A stretch of 64,000 bases of DNA, taken from assembly GCA_037074765.1 (NCBI GenBank), contig JBAMDO010000016.1:248001-312000 (forward strand), in the 5' to 3' direction. Position 1 is the stretch's first letter, and each line of letters starts with the position of its first letter. The notes under the pieces were generated by a model. It was not told where the DNA came from and ran no database searches. It saw only the letters and a list, made by a program, of their open reading frames with translations. The stretch comes from Mansonella perstans. Its lineage: Eukaryota > Nematoda > Chromadorea > Rhabditida > Onchocercidae. A program made the translations under genes and the position numbers. Shown piece by piece: positions 1 through 15,000 of this stretch.

Positions 1-3000
1 AGAGATGTAACAGATGAAGGCGCATCTACTACAGGTTTGGATACTGCACCCGATAGTGAATCTATGCGGTTTCCTCATTTAGACTTCGACTTTCTTCAAC
101 CAGATCTCATTCGCGATGCAGACAAGCGTTTACGCAGTCATCCTGACTATTGTCCGCGTACTTTATATGTGCCGGATGCGTTTATGAAAAAACAGACCCC
201 TGGTATGATGTTATGATTTCAAAGAAATATAGAACTGGAAACAGCGAATTTTGCGGGCTCAATGAAATAATAATAATAATTTAGATTTGCACCAATTTCT
301 TTGCTTATATATAACTTTTATCTTAATTATATTTGCCAAAGTATTTTTTAGGGCATCGACAGTGGTGGGCGGCTAAATCGGCATATTTCGATACAGTATT
401 GTTTTTTAAAGTTGGAAAGTTTTATGAAATGTATCATATGGATGCTGTAATTGGCGTCGAAAATTTAAACCTCAATTATATGAGGGTTAGTCAAATTTAT
501 TAAGCTATTCATTTGCTGTTTTCCAAATTACTTTTAATGAAACTGATATTTCGAAATAAATTTCGAAAATTGAATTTGTTTAGGGCAATTTTGCGCACTG
601 TGGATTTCCAGAAGTAGCTTACGGTCGTTTTGCTGATCAACTCATTAATCGAGGATATAAAGTTGCTCGCGTGGAGCAAACTGAAACGCCAATCCAATTA
701 GAAAACCGAAATAAAATCGAGAAGGCAAATAACAAAGTTGTGAGGAGGTGTGATTCAATAAAACATTTCACTAACGCTGTCTGCGGCGTGCGAATAATAT
801 CGACTTGCGAGAATTTTTTGAATGCGGGGAAACGCTAATATAAAAAACTTTGATTAATTTGATTTTAATCTGATTCGAATTGTTTAGCTCCGAGCTATGA
901 AATACGCACTGTAAACTTGAAGCTAGTTTTTTATATAGTTGCTTTCTTATACTGGATTAACTTTGTAATCAGAATTCCATCCTTGAAGAAAGTACTGAAA
1001 TTATTTTTTGCAAATCTAATGCGATGTTTTTCTTTTTAAATATAAAATATTTCAGGGAAGTGTGCAATATTACCACTCCAGGTACCCGAACATACGGAGT
1101 ACTTGATGGAAATGACGAACAAAGCACTGTGGATGTGACAGACACAACAGCACGTTACTTATATGCTATAGCTGAAAGGGTATATTAATTTTGACAGTAG
1201 ATTGATCTTTACTGCTTTATTTTGATTGATCAGTTGATCGTATTACTAATGGAAGAAATGTTTGTCTTCAGGGTGCAGAAAGTGTAGAATATGGTGTCTG
1301 TTTCGTCGATACAACTGTCGGTCGATTTTACGTACGTTTTTCTTCCTCATCTAAAAACAGATTTTCGTGAAAATGTTGTGCAAAATTTGAATGTGTAATA
1401 CAGTTTTAAGTTAATATCTATTATCCATCTCTCCTTTTTGTCATTTAAAAAAAAAAAAAAAAACTGTTTCAGATTGGCTGTCTCTCAGACTGCGGTAATC
1501 GTTCTGCTCTAAGGACAATGTTCTCTCATTATCAACCAGCACAGGTTTGACGTTAATTGACTGAAACGAACGATTGTTTTTCAATTTGAAATTTGTTTCA
1601 TTAATATCTTTACAGATTTTATATGAGCGAGGCCGAGTTTCAGTGTCGACAATGACTGTATATAATAGTACTGTGAATGCGGTGCCGAAAGAAGCACTGA
1701 TCCCAAAAAAGGAATTTTTAACATCCGAAAACACTTTGAAATTGGTACTATTTTAGTATTTGATGAGAATCCAAATTTTATGCCTATTTATGCTAACCTC
1801 TCCGCTTTTCTTTCTATTGTTTATGTTTATGTACACCGTTTTTATTTTCGAGGACATTTTTATTTGAAAATAATTTAACAAAGCCAGATTTGTTTTATAG
1901 GTTCTTGACGGAATTTTTTATTTTGGGGTTACTTAGGTAATATTAAGTGAATTAGGGAATCTTAAAATTTGTTATAGCTGGCAAGCGCTAAATATTTCGG
2001 CGACTCATACGATAAGTGGCCTATGGTCATACTCAACATGATCGATAGAGACAGCCTTGCTCTACAGTGTAAATCTACATATGATGCATGTCTTTCAGCT
2101 TTAGGAGCTATTATTTGGTTAGTTCACCCATATTGTCTTTCAGAATTTGTTTCTTGCCCGCTTCTCAGTATATAACTTTATACAAATTATTAAATTTACT
2201 TGAAAAATTTTCTGGTGAAGTTTCTGAATTGCACTTTCTATTTCAGGTATTTAAGAAGATGCCTTATTGATGTTGATATGATTTCATTGCGAAGGTTTGA
2301 GCTGTACAAATCTGTGGATCTTACGGGACCTCTTCTCGAGGATAAAGTGAATTTATATTCTGTTTTATTCCCGATCAGTTTCTTGCTTTCATCGTTGCAC
2401 GCTTTCTACTTTTCCTCTGCACTGTTTGCAATTTTGTCTTTTTTTGCGTTTTTATATTTTCCATAAACAGTGGTATGACTGTCTGATATTATTTAATCTG
2501 AGTTTTTTGAAGGAAAAAGTGGAGACTGGTGAAGAGTATTGGAGCGGACGCCGTCTTATTCTGGATAGCCTTACTTTGAAACATTTGAATATCATACCAC
2601 CTATTGCCTCTATGAAATTTGCATCGCGTGATCTAATCACGGCAAAATATACACTTTATAATGTCATTAATAAATGTGCCACTCCAGCAGGTATATTTGG
2701 TCGAAATTTTTAGAAGAGTCGTTAAAGTTCTTGACTTGCTTCTTTTTAACTTTCGAAAGCTTTATTTTTGCTTAGTTTTCCATTTTTTCAAATGATCATG
2801 AAGTTAACCCTGAGCAGTTTTAGGTAAACGTCTTCTTCGACAGTGGGTTTGTGCCCCTGTTTGCGATCGGGAGATCTTGTGTTCACGACAGGATGCAATA
2901 GAATGGCTTTCTGAAGCGAGGTTGAAGGGATTTATTGATAAAGCCACAGAACGGTTACGCAAAGTACCTGATCTGGAACGCTTAGTTCAAAAGTGAGTTT

Positions 3001-6000
3001 TTTTCTTTGGAAAACAGTACAATTCGAAGTGTTGCTTTATTGGAAATGCATTTTTTCCTTCTTTTTTATTTCCAGAATACACACATTAGGATTAAAATAC
3101 CGTGCGGAGGAGCACCCTGATAGTCGAGCACAGATGTTCGAAACTATGCGTTACAATAAACGGAAAATTCGAGACTTGGTCTTGACTTTGGAAGGTTTCG
3201 AACAAATTCAGGATCTCCGTTTAGAATTTATGGAAATTTTTGCCAAAACGGTGTATGTAGTCTGATTTTTTATAGAAAATTTTGCTAAAATATTGATAGC
3301 ATAAAATTATTTTGAATTAACAAGAAATTTGTCGAAAAGGTTATGTTTTGAGGTTTTAAGATTAATTTCACTTTCTATGAAAAATGGTTTTAGTATATTT
3401 GTTAGGAATAAGGATTTGAGGATTTTTTTGATTCAAGTTATACCTGGTTTCGAAACTGCTGCAGCTGAAGATCTGCTTCAGCACAATAAGACTAATTAAT
3501 GATAAAAACAGAAATTGAGTAGTGTATTCTTTATTTATGTGATAAATAAGGATTTACGTTGAATCAAATATTGTTTTAGCCCTTCATTATTGGAGCGATG
3601 TTTTGGATGTCGATTTCCTGACATCTCCAGTGATCTTGAGCATTTTAAAGTAAGCTATAACTCATAAAATTTGATTCCGGAATTGATTACTAGGAATCAG
3701 TTTGCAATTATTTTTTATAATTCGTTATTTCTTTGTTTTTGAACTTCGACGCGTTTCATGGGCTATCTTTCATTGAGCCATGTAAGAAGATTCCTCATAT
3801 CTTCTTAGCTTGCTTATTGTTCATTTTGCACTCTTGGTTATTATAGCAAAATTAATTCGTTTAGTCGTCTTATTTTAAGCTTAGACAGTTAGTCCAGCTA
3901 GGATGAAACCGATATATTTCCGTTAGAGATGGTTGAGGCTTTAAAATGATTTAGTTCTATTTTTCATTAAAAAAGTGAATCTCGTCTCATTTCTTTCAGG
4001 AATGAAATGATTCGTGTCATTTTTTTAATGTAAAAAATTTTTAGGCTGTAGAAATTTTTATTTAATATCACTTTTACTTAATAATATTATTTTTTTTACT
4101 TAATTACTTAATAATATTATTTTTACTTTTACTTAATAATATTATTTTTACTTAATATATTTTAAGCTCATAATTTGAGACCATTGATTATGTAGTTAAA
4201 CATATTTGGAATTAAAGAATAATTGAGGAGGTCTAACTTCGTTCATCGAGCCTAAATATGGCAGTTGCAGAATGCATTCGATCGTGTTAAAGCACAAGAA
4301 GAAGGTATTATTGTGCCAGAAAAAGGTATAATTAGGGAATATGACGATGCGATTTGTAATATACAGAAATGCACCCATGAATTGGATTTGTATTTGAAAG
4401 ACATCAGGAAGCAATTACATTGTTCAGTAAATTCTTTGCTTATTATGGAAATGAATAGAAATTGTATGTAAAGACATCATTTGAAGATCTTTATTGCATC
4501 TGTTTTAGTTTCATTACTATTATTAAATTTTGAAAATGTTTCCAGAATATCAATTTCTTTGGAAGCGGACGATCCCGTTATCAGCTCGAAATACCGGAAG
4601 CGATCGCTGTGAATTTGGGCCATGAATTCGAGCTTAAATCGTCTCGAAAAGTTGGATATTATTAATTAATTCTTATGATTCATTTCGTTTCGCTGTATTT
4701 CTATTTAATTTACTGAATATCATTTGTTGAAATAGGGATACAAACGGATGGAAACAGATGAATTGGTGAGCTTGGTTAAAAAGCTGAGCGAAGCTGAAAA
4801 CGAGCTTGATATTTTACGGCGTGACATTATGCGGCGTGTATTCGCTGATTTTGGTGATAGGTAAATAAAGTTTTCAAATAAATAATGCTATTCAATTATT
4901 TCAGAATAGTAATGACTATAAAATAAATACGTATAGCGAACAGCTCAATAACTTGATTTATTGTTTATTTAAACCATCAGAAATTGCAACATTAAGTTAT
5001 TAAGGTGTTAGCTTGAGGCTGAAAATACTCAAAACAGTAATTTAAGCTGTTTTGTAATCAATTTTGAAGTGTTTAAATCATTTTTACACTGATTAATGTT
5101 GATTATTCGACACGAATATAAATTTTGAACCAGGGAAAATTGCACCACAACATTAACAGTTATTGCTCTTTGAGGACAAGTAGAATGTCTAGTAAAACGC
5201 TCATCTTCTTTTGTTGCTAATCTATACAAACCCTTCTTGGTGATAATCGTCTTCTTGATATCCTGTTTTGCATAGACTTTTTCACTTCCTACTATGTAGG
5301 GATAAAATGCCGTAAATGTCTTCTATGATTCGTATCAATAATTTGAAATTCGAATCAGTCAGTTTAATTTTGAAACATTAATTGTTGGAAAATAATTAAC
5401 CTTGAAAATTCACTGTTTGAGAAAATTGAATTTTAAATACCTGAATTACTAATATTAAAATAGTGGAAAAATTGATATAGCTAAATTGATTTTGTATTTG
5501 AAGATCTACCAAATGGACAGTAGTTGTTGAACGTATGGCTACATTCGATGTGCTTCTTTCTTTAACTCGTTATGCTCAAAATTGTGGTTTAAATATGTGT
5601 CGTCCGCAGTTTATTTACGATAGCAAACTGGTATACGTTGATTTATTTATGAATCATACGCATAAATTTATTTGTTGGAATATTTATGATATTTGCAAAA
5701 TATCGGAATCTAATTTTACATTAGTCGAGAATGATACTTGGAAGTGAAGTTAAATAAACGGCGAAATTTATTTGTAATTCACTGGTTGCATTAAAATACA
5801 TGTGGCTATGATCGTTGTGGTGAATCATTATATTTCAGCCTATATTAGAAATCAAGTCCGGATATCATCCATCGCTTGCTGCAATAGCTGTATCAGGCAG
5901 CAGTTTTACGTACATACCAAATAGTGTTTCACTAGGAGGAAGTGAACCGACAACAATTTTGCTGACAGGTCCAAATATGGGTGGAAAATCGACGCTAATG

Positions 6001-7920
6001 CGTCAAGTTGGTGTACTGGTTGTGCTTGCTCAAATAGTGAGTATTTATTGATACCTGCGAAAAGATGAAATAGTTTAATCATGCTATGTATCGATATGGC
6101 ATTTATACAGTGAGAATCGGAATAAAAGGACTTGTACGTTTGTGCAGCATGTAATTTCTAGTGAATATTGTAGATCGACTTACTTCTACTAAAATATCAC
6201 CACACTACTCGCTAGATATAAATAAACCGTTAATAAGATTGAAATTGATTCCTCCACTAGAAATTATTTGATTATTTGCAGACATTTTTTAGTAATTCTT
6301 TCATCTTTAATGCTTACAATATCAGTTTTAGGTCAACTTAAGTGTGAGTTTCTAAAGTTGTTCATTTGTTTAGTCCTTTGTATCTTTTCCTGGTTAAAAA
6401 TTATCGCTTTTCCACATTGTAGGGTAGCCTTATCCCAGCAGATGAAATGAAATTATCACCAGTCGATCGAATCTTTACAAGAATGGGTGCAGGTGACCGA
6501 ATTACTGCAGGTTGATATTCATCTTACTGTTTTTTAATTTTTGGGCATATTTATCATTCTCTATTTTCAAATTTACAGGCCAATCTACTTTCTATGTCGA
6601 ATTATATGAAACAAATTTGATTTTGCGAAATGCAACCAGACATTCCCTTGTTATAATGGATGAATTAGGTCGAGGGACAAGGTAATATTTCCATATTTTT
6701 ATGCTAACGAAGTTTTTATCATCAATTTACAAGGACTCTACTTGCCTTCCTGTTATGATATGCTTTTCAGTTCCTGTCTTAAAAAGTTTGTGAGGCGCAT
6801 TATTGATTGTCGTAGTCTCAAATAGTTTTCATAAATTACTTCATAACAGAAACAGTTTCGTGGTTTTTAGAAAACTAGATTTAAGAATATTAAATTGAAT
6901 ATTAATGAACATTATTTTAGCACGTACGATGGCACTGCTATTGCATATGCAGTGCTGCTGGATGTAGCTACTCGATTGAACTGTCGTGCCTTTTTTTCTA
7001 CTCATTACCACAGTTTGTGTAAAGCAGTTGAAAATGTTCAAAGCATCAAAGCAGCACATATGGTTAGTTTTCTCTTGCAAAATATAGGTAACGGAAATAT
7101 CATTGAAATTTTAAATAGCTTTCCAAAACTATTTTTGATAAGACATTCATTGTAGTTGATCTTTTTTAATAACTTAATCGAATACCATCATGATTTTTCA
7201 GTATCATTCGCTAAAAACAAAAATTCCAATATCTGAAATTATCGGCAGCTACCTTTTTAGTCATAAAAATTGTTACTTTAGGTGTTTAATTATATTTTTA
7301 TACCATTTCAATGAAAATCTCTAAATTTTGATTTATTTCAATGATTTTATATAATTTTATCCAATTGACAAAAAATAATTTGGGAAAACTTTATAAGTGG
7401 ATAATAATTTCATAATCTTAATTTGATCTAAATGGTATTTACCCATGTTTGCTAATCTGCGTTTTTATAGTAATTTGTTCGATGTTTTCATTCTCAAAAA
7501 TTTTAATTTGCGGTTTTTTAGGCTTGCATTGTTGAAAATGAAAATGCGGAAGATCCAACGATGGAAAATGTTACCTTTCTGTATACACTATCTAATGGGG
7601 TATGTCCGAAATCTTATGGATTCTTTGCCGCGAAAATTTCTGGACTCAGAATAGAGGTATTTGAAAATTTTGTCAATTTATGAACAAGATTTTATTTTTG
7701 ATAAATTTTTGTGAGCGCGATGGTAGGTTACATTTCAGCAGGACATAAATTTAAAAAAAAGTTTCAGGTTATCCGAGCTGCGTTTGCTGCTTCACGACGT
7801 ATTGATGACGGGAAAACACGAAAGGAACGTACTGCGGAATTGCGAAGACTTGCGCTGAATGAGGAATGTAGTACAACACAACTTAGAGAATCAATTAATT
7901 CATTGTTGATGTCATCGTGA
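1..7920 (+). CDS. msh-6: DNA mismatch repair ATPase MSH6, 5'-truncated by the window edge
   Basis: MSH6 pairs with MSH2 to form MutS-alpha, which recognises base mismatches and small loops in the nucleus and uses ATP to license repair. The gene enters the window in frame; exons include 1-202, 352-485, 584-747, 1056-1179, 1272-1331 and 1472-1543. The mismatch-contacting motif reads [13 protein letters not shown] in the second exon, with the Phe-x-Glu residues intact. Central lever and clamp segments follow (for example 2522-2690, 2823-2991, 3076-3251). An exon starting near 5504 restores the W in [17 protein letters not shown]. Walker A is GPNMGGKST (about 5968-5994), Walker B is [11 protein letters not shown] (about 6653-6680 plus the next exon), and FFSTHYH supplies the ABC-type histidine. 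The protein ends INSLLMSS at the TGA 7918-7920. The N-terminal PIP box, and any PWWP domain, would lie left of the window. Downstream lpd-3 starts 1.1 kb away, so an operon is unlikely. Confidence 0.95.
4076..4149. repeat. AT-rich tandem repeat in an msh-6 intron
   Basis: Three near-identical copies of the unit ACTTAATAATATTATTTTT begin at 4076, 4106 and 4131, separated by short T/A-rich spacers. The array sits inside an msh-6 intron, and nothing suggests a function beyond a local slippage expansion. Confidence 0.8.
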
Positions 7921-9020
7921 AAGTTTTTTATAAGACTTTTTTTTCGGCATAAGTATTTTTTCTGTGCGACTTTTAGAATTCTACTCTAAAAATCAAAAGA
8001 AATTAACTTAGATTTTTCTAGTACTGTTTGTTGCTTTTTGGTGTTCAACAGCATAGTAAATCATTAGCACTGTTACTAACATGAAATTCTTTAATTTAAT
8101 ATTCGAAATATTCCAACTATTATTATGGCATAATAATTGTTGATAGATGGTTGATGGATTTATATGCTTAAAGGCCTAATTTATGATCCTGAGGTGAGCA
8201 TTCAGCTAAGGCCAACTTATGCCTATTGAAAAATGTTTCAATAGACATTTCAAAACAGTTTTATTACATCAATTGCTACATATGCTCTTTAGTCAGGTTT
8301 TTTATTAGTTTAAATTTCGGAATCTTAACCAATAAACGGGTTTAATTTTTTTAATTTCTGAAATATATGTTCTGTCATTACTTAATTATAGTTTTTTCCA
8401 CATTATATTACGTTGATCACATTGTATTTTGTGTTTCTAGTTTATGGAATGCTATGGAATTCAGATTTCTCGGAAAGAGTGCAAATTTTACCTGCTTGTT
8501 CCTTAAATGAGTTAATTCTTATAATAACTGATGACAAATTCTTAACTTTTTCTCTGATTATATTTACGCAATGTAATCATCTTTGAGTAACGTTGACTTT
8601 TTGATCGTATAACAAATATATCCGGATGCTTTTTTTGTTGTATCTTCACAAACCCATTTTACTCTTAATCTCATCTGGTTTTTTTTTTTTTTTTTCGCCA
8701 GAATTACAAGGGTTGGATCTAATTCTAGTAAAACTCTATTCTAGTTTTGCGAACAATATTAGTTTCTTTCCTATCAAGAAAATTAAAACTTGTTCATATA
8801 AATTTTAATTTTTTTTACTGATGTATATGAAATTATGCTACATAAAAATTGAATTTTGTTTTGTTTTCCTTTTTGTTTTTTGTTTCATTGCATCCATGCA
8901 AGCAGTACATCATATTAAAAATTCCGCTTTAAAAAAATATTCCTAAAAATTGATCATTTCTAAGATATTAAATTTCAAGGGATGTGAAAGTCGCAATAAC
9001 ATAACGACGGCGAGGAGGAC
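7921..9020. other. Intergenic region between msh-6 and lpd-3
   Basis: No coding exon could be supported on either strand. The region begins with the msh-6 3' UTR. AATAAA occurs near 8331, but 410 bases past the stop is long for a nematode 3' UTR, so it need not be the poly(A) signal. The right part must hold the lpd-3 promoter and leader. A possible trans-splice acceptor (AAATTTCAAG, ending near 8980) lies about 40 bases before the lpd-3 ATG, but it is a weak match to the nematode consensus. Confidence 0.6.
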
Positions 9021-12000
9021 ATGAATGATACATATTTTCTGCCTGGTAAAGGTTTTTCTTTCTGGGAGGAAAGTGATTCTGTAATGCTACCGGGCAATGT
9101 CAATGTACAATGGAAGCATTATCGGGAAATTGTTCAAGTAAGGTATTCTAATAATATGAGAAGTTCAGTAAAGAGAAGGTTAGCTTCAATCGAATCACAG
9201 AAGTTACGATTCATGTTCGTTTCTGTTTGAGTTTAATTAGAACGATACTTTCTGAAGGTATTTGAGCTATTTGGATCACTTATCTCTAACAAACTTTTAG
9301 CCGGACAAAGCAAGTTTCTGGGTCATGTTAGGAAGCCTGCTTTTATTTATTATATGGATTGTTTTCATAACATACTACATGTCTCGTCTTGTTGGCCCAG
9401 TCATTGCATTTTTGCTCACGCGAATTGCTCATCTGAAAGGATTTGATGTGCAAATATCGTTGGGTTAGTGTTACATTATTATTTAACACTTTACGATTAC
9501 AAATTTATAAATTCCACTTTTCGGTTATCTCTTTTAAAAGGTTTTTAATTTTTTTAATAATTTGCGAAAATTTTTGTGCAATACTTGTAAACATTTGCAA
9601 TGATATTTTTCGACAAAAAAGAACAGTTATTTACGGTTGTTTAATTTAGATCAAAAAATATGTTTAATTTTCCATTACCACTATTGAAGAAAAGACAGAG
9701 GAAAAAGAAAAAACAACTTTGTATTCAAGGAATAATACTTATTTATTCATTCTGATGCCATTTCAAAAAAAAAATTTTCAGTACTGTTTAGTTTTGAAGA
9801 AAATGTATCCAAATATGATGTGAAGTTTATGCTTCTTATTTCATAACTTTCAAAATTTAAAATAATAGTTATATTTTTATTTTGCTTGAGTTCGAACCAC
9901 CTTATGTTTTCATCATTTCCACTTTGTTTTACTTCTAGATTTTTTTATGGGAAACATAAGCCATGAAACATATTTTCAACAATTTTATGCATTTATGGTT
10001 ATTGTATGAGGTAAGTTATTTGCTACTGAAATTTATTTTTTCAGGTTCATTTTCTATAAGTTTTCTTTCTGGTAAAATAATGTTTCGCGATTTTCGATGT
10101 ATGAGTCAAAACTATTTATTCCGTTGCAACGATGGATGGATTATCTTTTCATACTGGAATTATATTCCATCAGATTATGCGCACAAAAGGTTGATACGAA
10201 AACATTTAATAACGTAGAAAAGATGTTACAGTTATCCAAGAAATAAATTTGAGTCATATGTTGAAGCTTTCAGTAATATTTCGAGATTGCATATGTCGTT
10301 AAATGGCTTACAGCTGCATATCTATAACCGCTTATCAAATTATCGATCTTTAGCAAGATATTTTGGTCTTGAAAAACTTTTTGTTCCATTAAAGGATGAA
10401 ACTGATGTTAACAAAATACAACGGTTTACTAGTAAGTGATCAAATACATTATATATATATTCACATTGTCACAAAATATGTACTTTTCTTTGTGAATGGA
10501 ATTTTAAGTTGAATAAGTAGGACCAACTTATGTGTAATGGTACCACTAGTTGATGATATTTACACCTAATCTTCAGTTAATTAAATTGATTTTCGGATTT
10601 TTCAGAAGAAGAACTGGAATGGGACAAATATTATGACAATTTGTGGTCTTTAATTGGCTATATTAAATTAGATATCAGTTCGGGACGCCTAGTTGCCGGG
10701 AATCCACTTTTACCGTCAATGATTGTTTCATCGTTTGAAAATTACACGTGTTAGTTAATTAGATAAATATTTATGAAAGGAAACATTGGACTATAAGCTT
10801 AATATTCTTTTCGAAAAATTTTAACTTCCGATTTTTCTTCTGAAATTTAACAGAAGTTATAGTTTTTTAGAAAATACAGAGTTTGTTGAAGTCCTGAACA
10901 TTCCTTTAGTATATATGAATGCGATGAATTAAATATATGCGACAATGATGTGAAAAGTTGTTTTTTAGTAAACCAAACCGAAAATATGGGATATGCGAAA
11001 TGCATATTTAAATATATCCGGACGAAATCAAGTTTTTCATTCCTTCATTCGAGATTGTATTCTTTCTTAAGCGTATTATGCATTTTTAATATCCAAATTT
11101 CTATTGTGCCGCATGTACTTTTTTTTTTTTTATTTTAGCAGAAGTGTCACTCAAAGAATATGGCAGAGGTGATGATGTGGCATTACTTAGCATTACTGGT
11201 GGTGCGGAAAACGTTCGTGTCACACTGGTGCAATGTAGTCAATTTTTGGAAAAAAAATCGCCAAGTTGTAATAGTCGATGTGACCCACCACCTCGGACAA
11301 TGGGTGATGGTTTTGCGATTGTTCAAACGGCGCATCTTAATTTTTTCTACAGTCAATCTATTCCGGGTATATTTTAATTCTCTTCATAGCCAGTCTATTG
11401 TTACATAAAATTCACAATTTTCGTACGATTTAACAACTTTTACTTTTATCATTTTAAATCTTTACTTGCACGTGAATTGAATAAAAAATATTTTCATGTA
11501 TGAATTGATTTTAATATCATGAATTGCAATAAGAATTTATGGTTTCATCAGCGTCGAAATTCATCTTCGAAATTTTCAATAGAATTGCAGTCGATTGAAT
11601 TGAATTCGACCAAACATTAATTTCACGTTATTTTAATGTTTTTACGCTGCTTTATCTTTTCGATTAGCTGAGCACTCTTTTGCATTTTCCTATTAATCAT
11701 TTCACTTATCCTTGCATTTTAAGGTGTTGTGAAGGAAAGTCAACAATCGATGACTGAGGATCTTCCCGTTTGGGAATCTGTGTGGCGATTCGATAAAAAT
11801 ACCATATTCTCATATGGTCCATGGGCTGATGCACAACGTATTCTGCTTTATGACTTTTTCTTCCCACCAGAATATCGTAATTCCGAAATAACGTATGTTT
11901 ATCATTGTTAATGTGTTTGTCTGTCTCAGTTAGTATCATTTTGTATCCCGAAAATCAAAGAACAGAACACATCCTTTTGTATAATCAAATTTGTTTTTTT

Positions 12001-15000
12001 TGTATTGGGAAGAATGACCTTTGGTCATATATTCTGCATTCCAGAATAATGCCAAAAGAAGGTGAGCGACGGATTTTATTATCACATGACATAAGAATTT
12101 CGCTATGGAATGATGCAGCAATTGACATATGGTTTATGAGAGGAGACGAACTGAATGCTTTGCATTTACGTGTAAAGCAAGGCTCTTCTGTTGATGTAAC
12201 TGCTTTAGCATTTTATTTTAATCTAAATATAAAAAACTCTGGCTAGTCTCAATCTGTATTGATTATTTTTAAAACTAAAAAAATTAGATTACAGAAGTAT
12301 TAAGATTTCAATAATAATACTTGCAGTTGAAAATGCCTTGGGTAACGACAGAGAAAGGATGTGAGACTACTCTTCGTTGCTGTTTTCTGTTTGTTGAATC
12401 GTCTACTTCTCTGGCATATCCTAAACTTTTTCACTGTGAAACTTTGCGTTTAACACTGAACATTCTTTACCCACGCATCTTTAATGGATATCAAGTATGG
12501 AAATGTGCCATTGAAATTAATAAAGCCAGCACTTGGGTTGTATGGGATCACAAGCATTTTTTTTCCGTAAGTTTGTTTGTAAGTTTACGAAGAAGAATTT
12601 TTAGGTATTTTCAGATTTATTTATGAGTTCATTTCGATTTTTTTTATTTCGCGTGAAATTTTTAAAAAATTCAGGTTTTAATGTTTAAATTTGTTATACT
12701 GGGAAGACTTATAACGTAGTAGGATTCACCGAGCTAAATTTATTCGTCGTTTCTAGGATTTGATCAATGAATGGACTTTAAATTCACTTATGGATTTGTT
12801 TAAATTTGTCCCGTACACATGGGAAATCGAAATTAATGCTATGGATAGTTTTGAACTTACGTTGTTATTGAATGAACATAACTGGATTGATGCCAGGTAA
12901 ATCATTGTCTATCCTGTGCTTTTCAAAAAATAATTTTCGTAGTATTCTAGATTCATTTATAACTAGAAGTTAGTACATGAAAGAGGTTAAGTACTTCTCT
13001 TCCAAGTAATTTAATGGTTGCATACATGCTCCTAAATTTCTTTGCTGGTACTTCTTTCTTGTCTTGTTATTTGTTCTTTTAACCTAAAAATTTAAATTTT
13101 AGTTCCTCAGTATCCGCGGAAAATCATTTAGCTGCTATTGTGGGCCAAAGTGCAACGATATCGTTTGCTTTACCGTTTGTTGACTTCTGCCCTGAAACAA
13201 TTACAACTGTTTATGAAATTAAGGTGCAAGGTATGATTGCATTACGCACATGGTTACCACCTAAAAGTCCTCTCCACAGTGTCCTTCATTCTTTGCTTAA
13301 ATACGCTTCCTTCATTGCCCCAACAGAAAAGAATTTACCAGCTGTTTCACAGGTTAGTTATTCGTTTATTCTTTCATGTTGCAATAATTCTTGTAGTTCG
13401 TCATTATGGTTTTCCAAGATGAATCTTTGTTTAACTATTTTTTAATCCTGTTTTTCGATCATTTTGTCAAGCATGTCAAGTTTACTTAGTTTCTCTCAGT
13501 AATATAATCTCACTATGTTTTATTTATGCATCACTTATCATTATGGCATTTTTCAGGACTGGGTAGAATTATGGAGAACTGAAATAATCACACTAATGCT
13601 TGAATATACTATTCATCCGTTATATTCCAAACCACCATCTGATCTTCCACTAAATGTGATTAAATCAACAACAAAAAAGCAATTAATCCCAGCTGTTTTA
13701 GTTCCAGATCAACTATTGCTTAAGGTTCCTTATTTGAATTATTAACGGCTGGATTACGTAAATTTTATTTAGGCACATTCGTATCAATAAAACTGTATAA
13801 TTTTCGTTCTCCAGCTGTAAATGCGCAAAAGTTAGTAGTACTGATTGTGACTTAATTGTTATTATTGATAAGTTTGTCGATTCATCGATTGTTCGTTTTA
13901 GAGTTTAGTATGTTATTTTCAGATCGATATAGGCAATTCTGAAGTCATACTAGTAGGTCTGCTCATTCGTTTCATCATTGATCTGAAAAATAATTATTTT
14001 GGATTATATGATCAGGTGAAGTTTTCTTTATGCGAAAATTCACGCGTTTTAGTCAAGCATTTAATGATTAATATATTTAGTAGGAAAATTGATAAAGATA
14101 AATTTCTGAAGGTTGTAAAAAGTTTGTACGGAAGAAAAGAATTGAACTCAGCGAATTTCCTAATTTTTATCCATGATATTTTAATTTATAGCTAACTGAT
14201 GTAAGAAAAATTAACATCGACGTTCCACCAAGCCCACTTTATGGCAACGTGATTTCTGGTGAGTGTGAGCGATACCGACCTCTTTTTTTGCGCTTCTTTT
14301 TGCGCATCGGTGAAATTAAAGGATTTTGTGCAGTTCACGGTTCAAAAATGAATTCAACAATGAGTGAGTATAGCTTTTAATTTTTAACTTTCATTTTTTC
14401 TTCTTTTCAATGTTTTTTCTGCACTAATGGGTATGTGTGCTGCAATATGTCTCTTCAGTCTTCAGTACTGATAGAAGAATTGTACTGATTGAATGAAAAA
14501 TATCTCGAAATAAGATTTTTTAGATAGCTGCCCAGAAGTTCGGGTTAATGAAGTAGTTTTGGAAATTATCAAGGATGTAGATGGTGCGACGGTTCAGGTA
14601 AAACAGTGATCATTTTTCAAGTGAAGTTCTTACCTAAACATTGATATCATTAAGAAATTTTGTCCTCGAATTTCAGGTTGGTTGTGGGACGGCATCGATA
14701 AAATTTAAGCCATCATCCGAATTTCCCAGCATCGCAAATGGCTTGTTGGTGCTGGATACATTTTCATTTCGCGGCCAAGCGCTTTTTTCAAGCCTAGAGG
14801 TTCCATGGAAAGCTGAATCTCTTGAATATGGTTGGCTAATGGAAATTAGTGTTAGGCAGTTACTTGGTAAACTTCATTCCTCCCAGGTTTGATTTTATCA
14901 AATTAAAATGAATTTTTTTCCTTGAAATTCATGAAAATTTTTGCTTGCTGTTTCGGAAATGAGTTCTCGAAAGCTGGATATTAAGTCAAGACAAACTTTA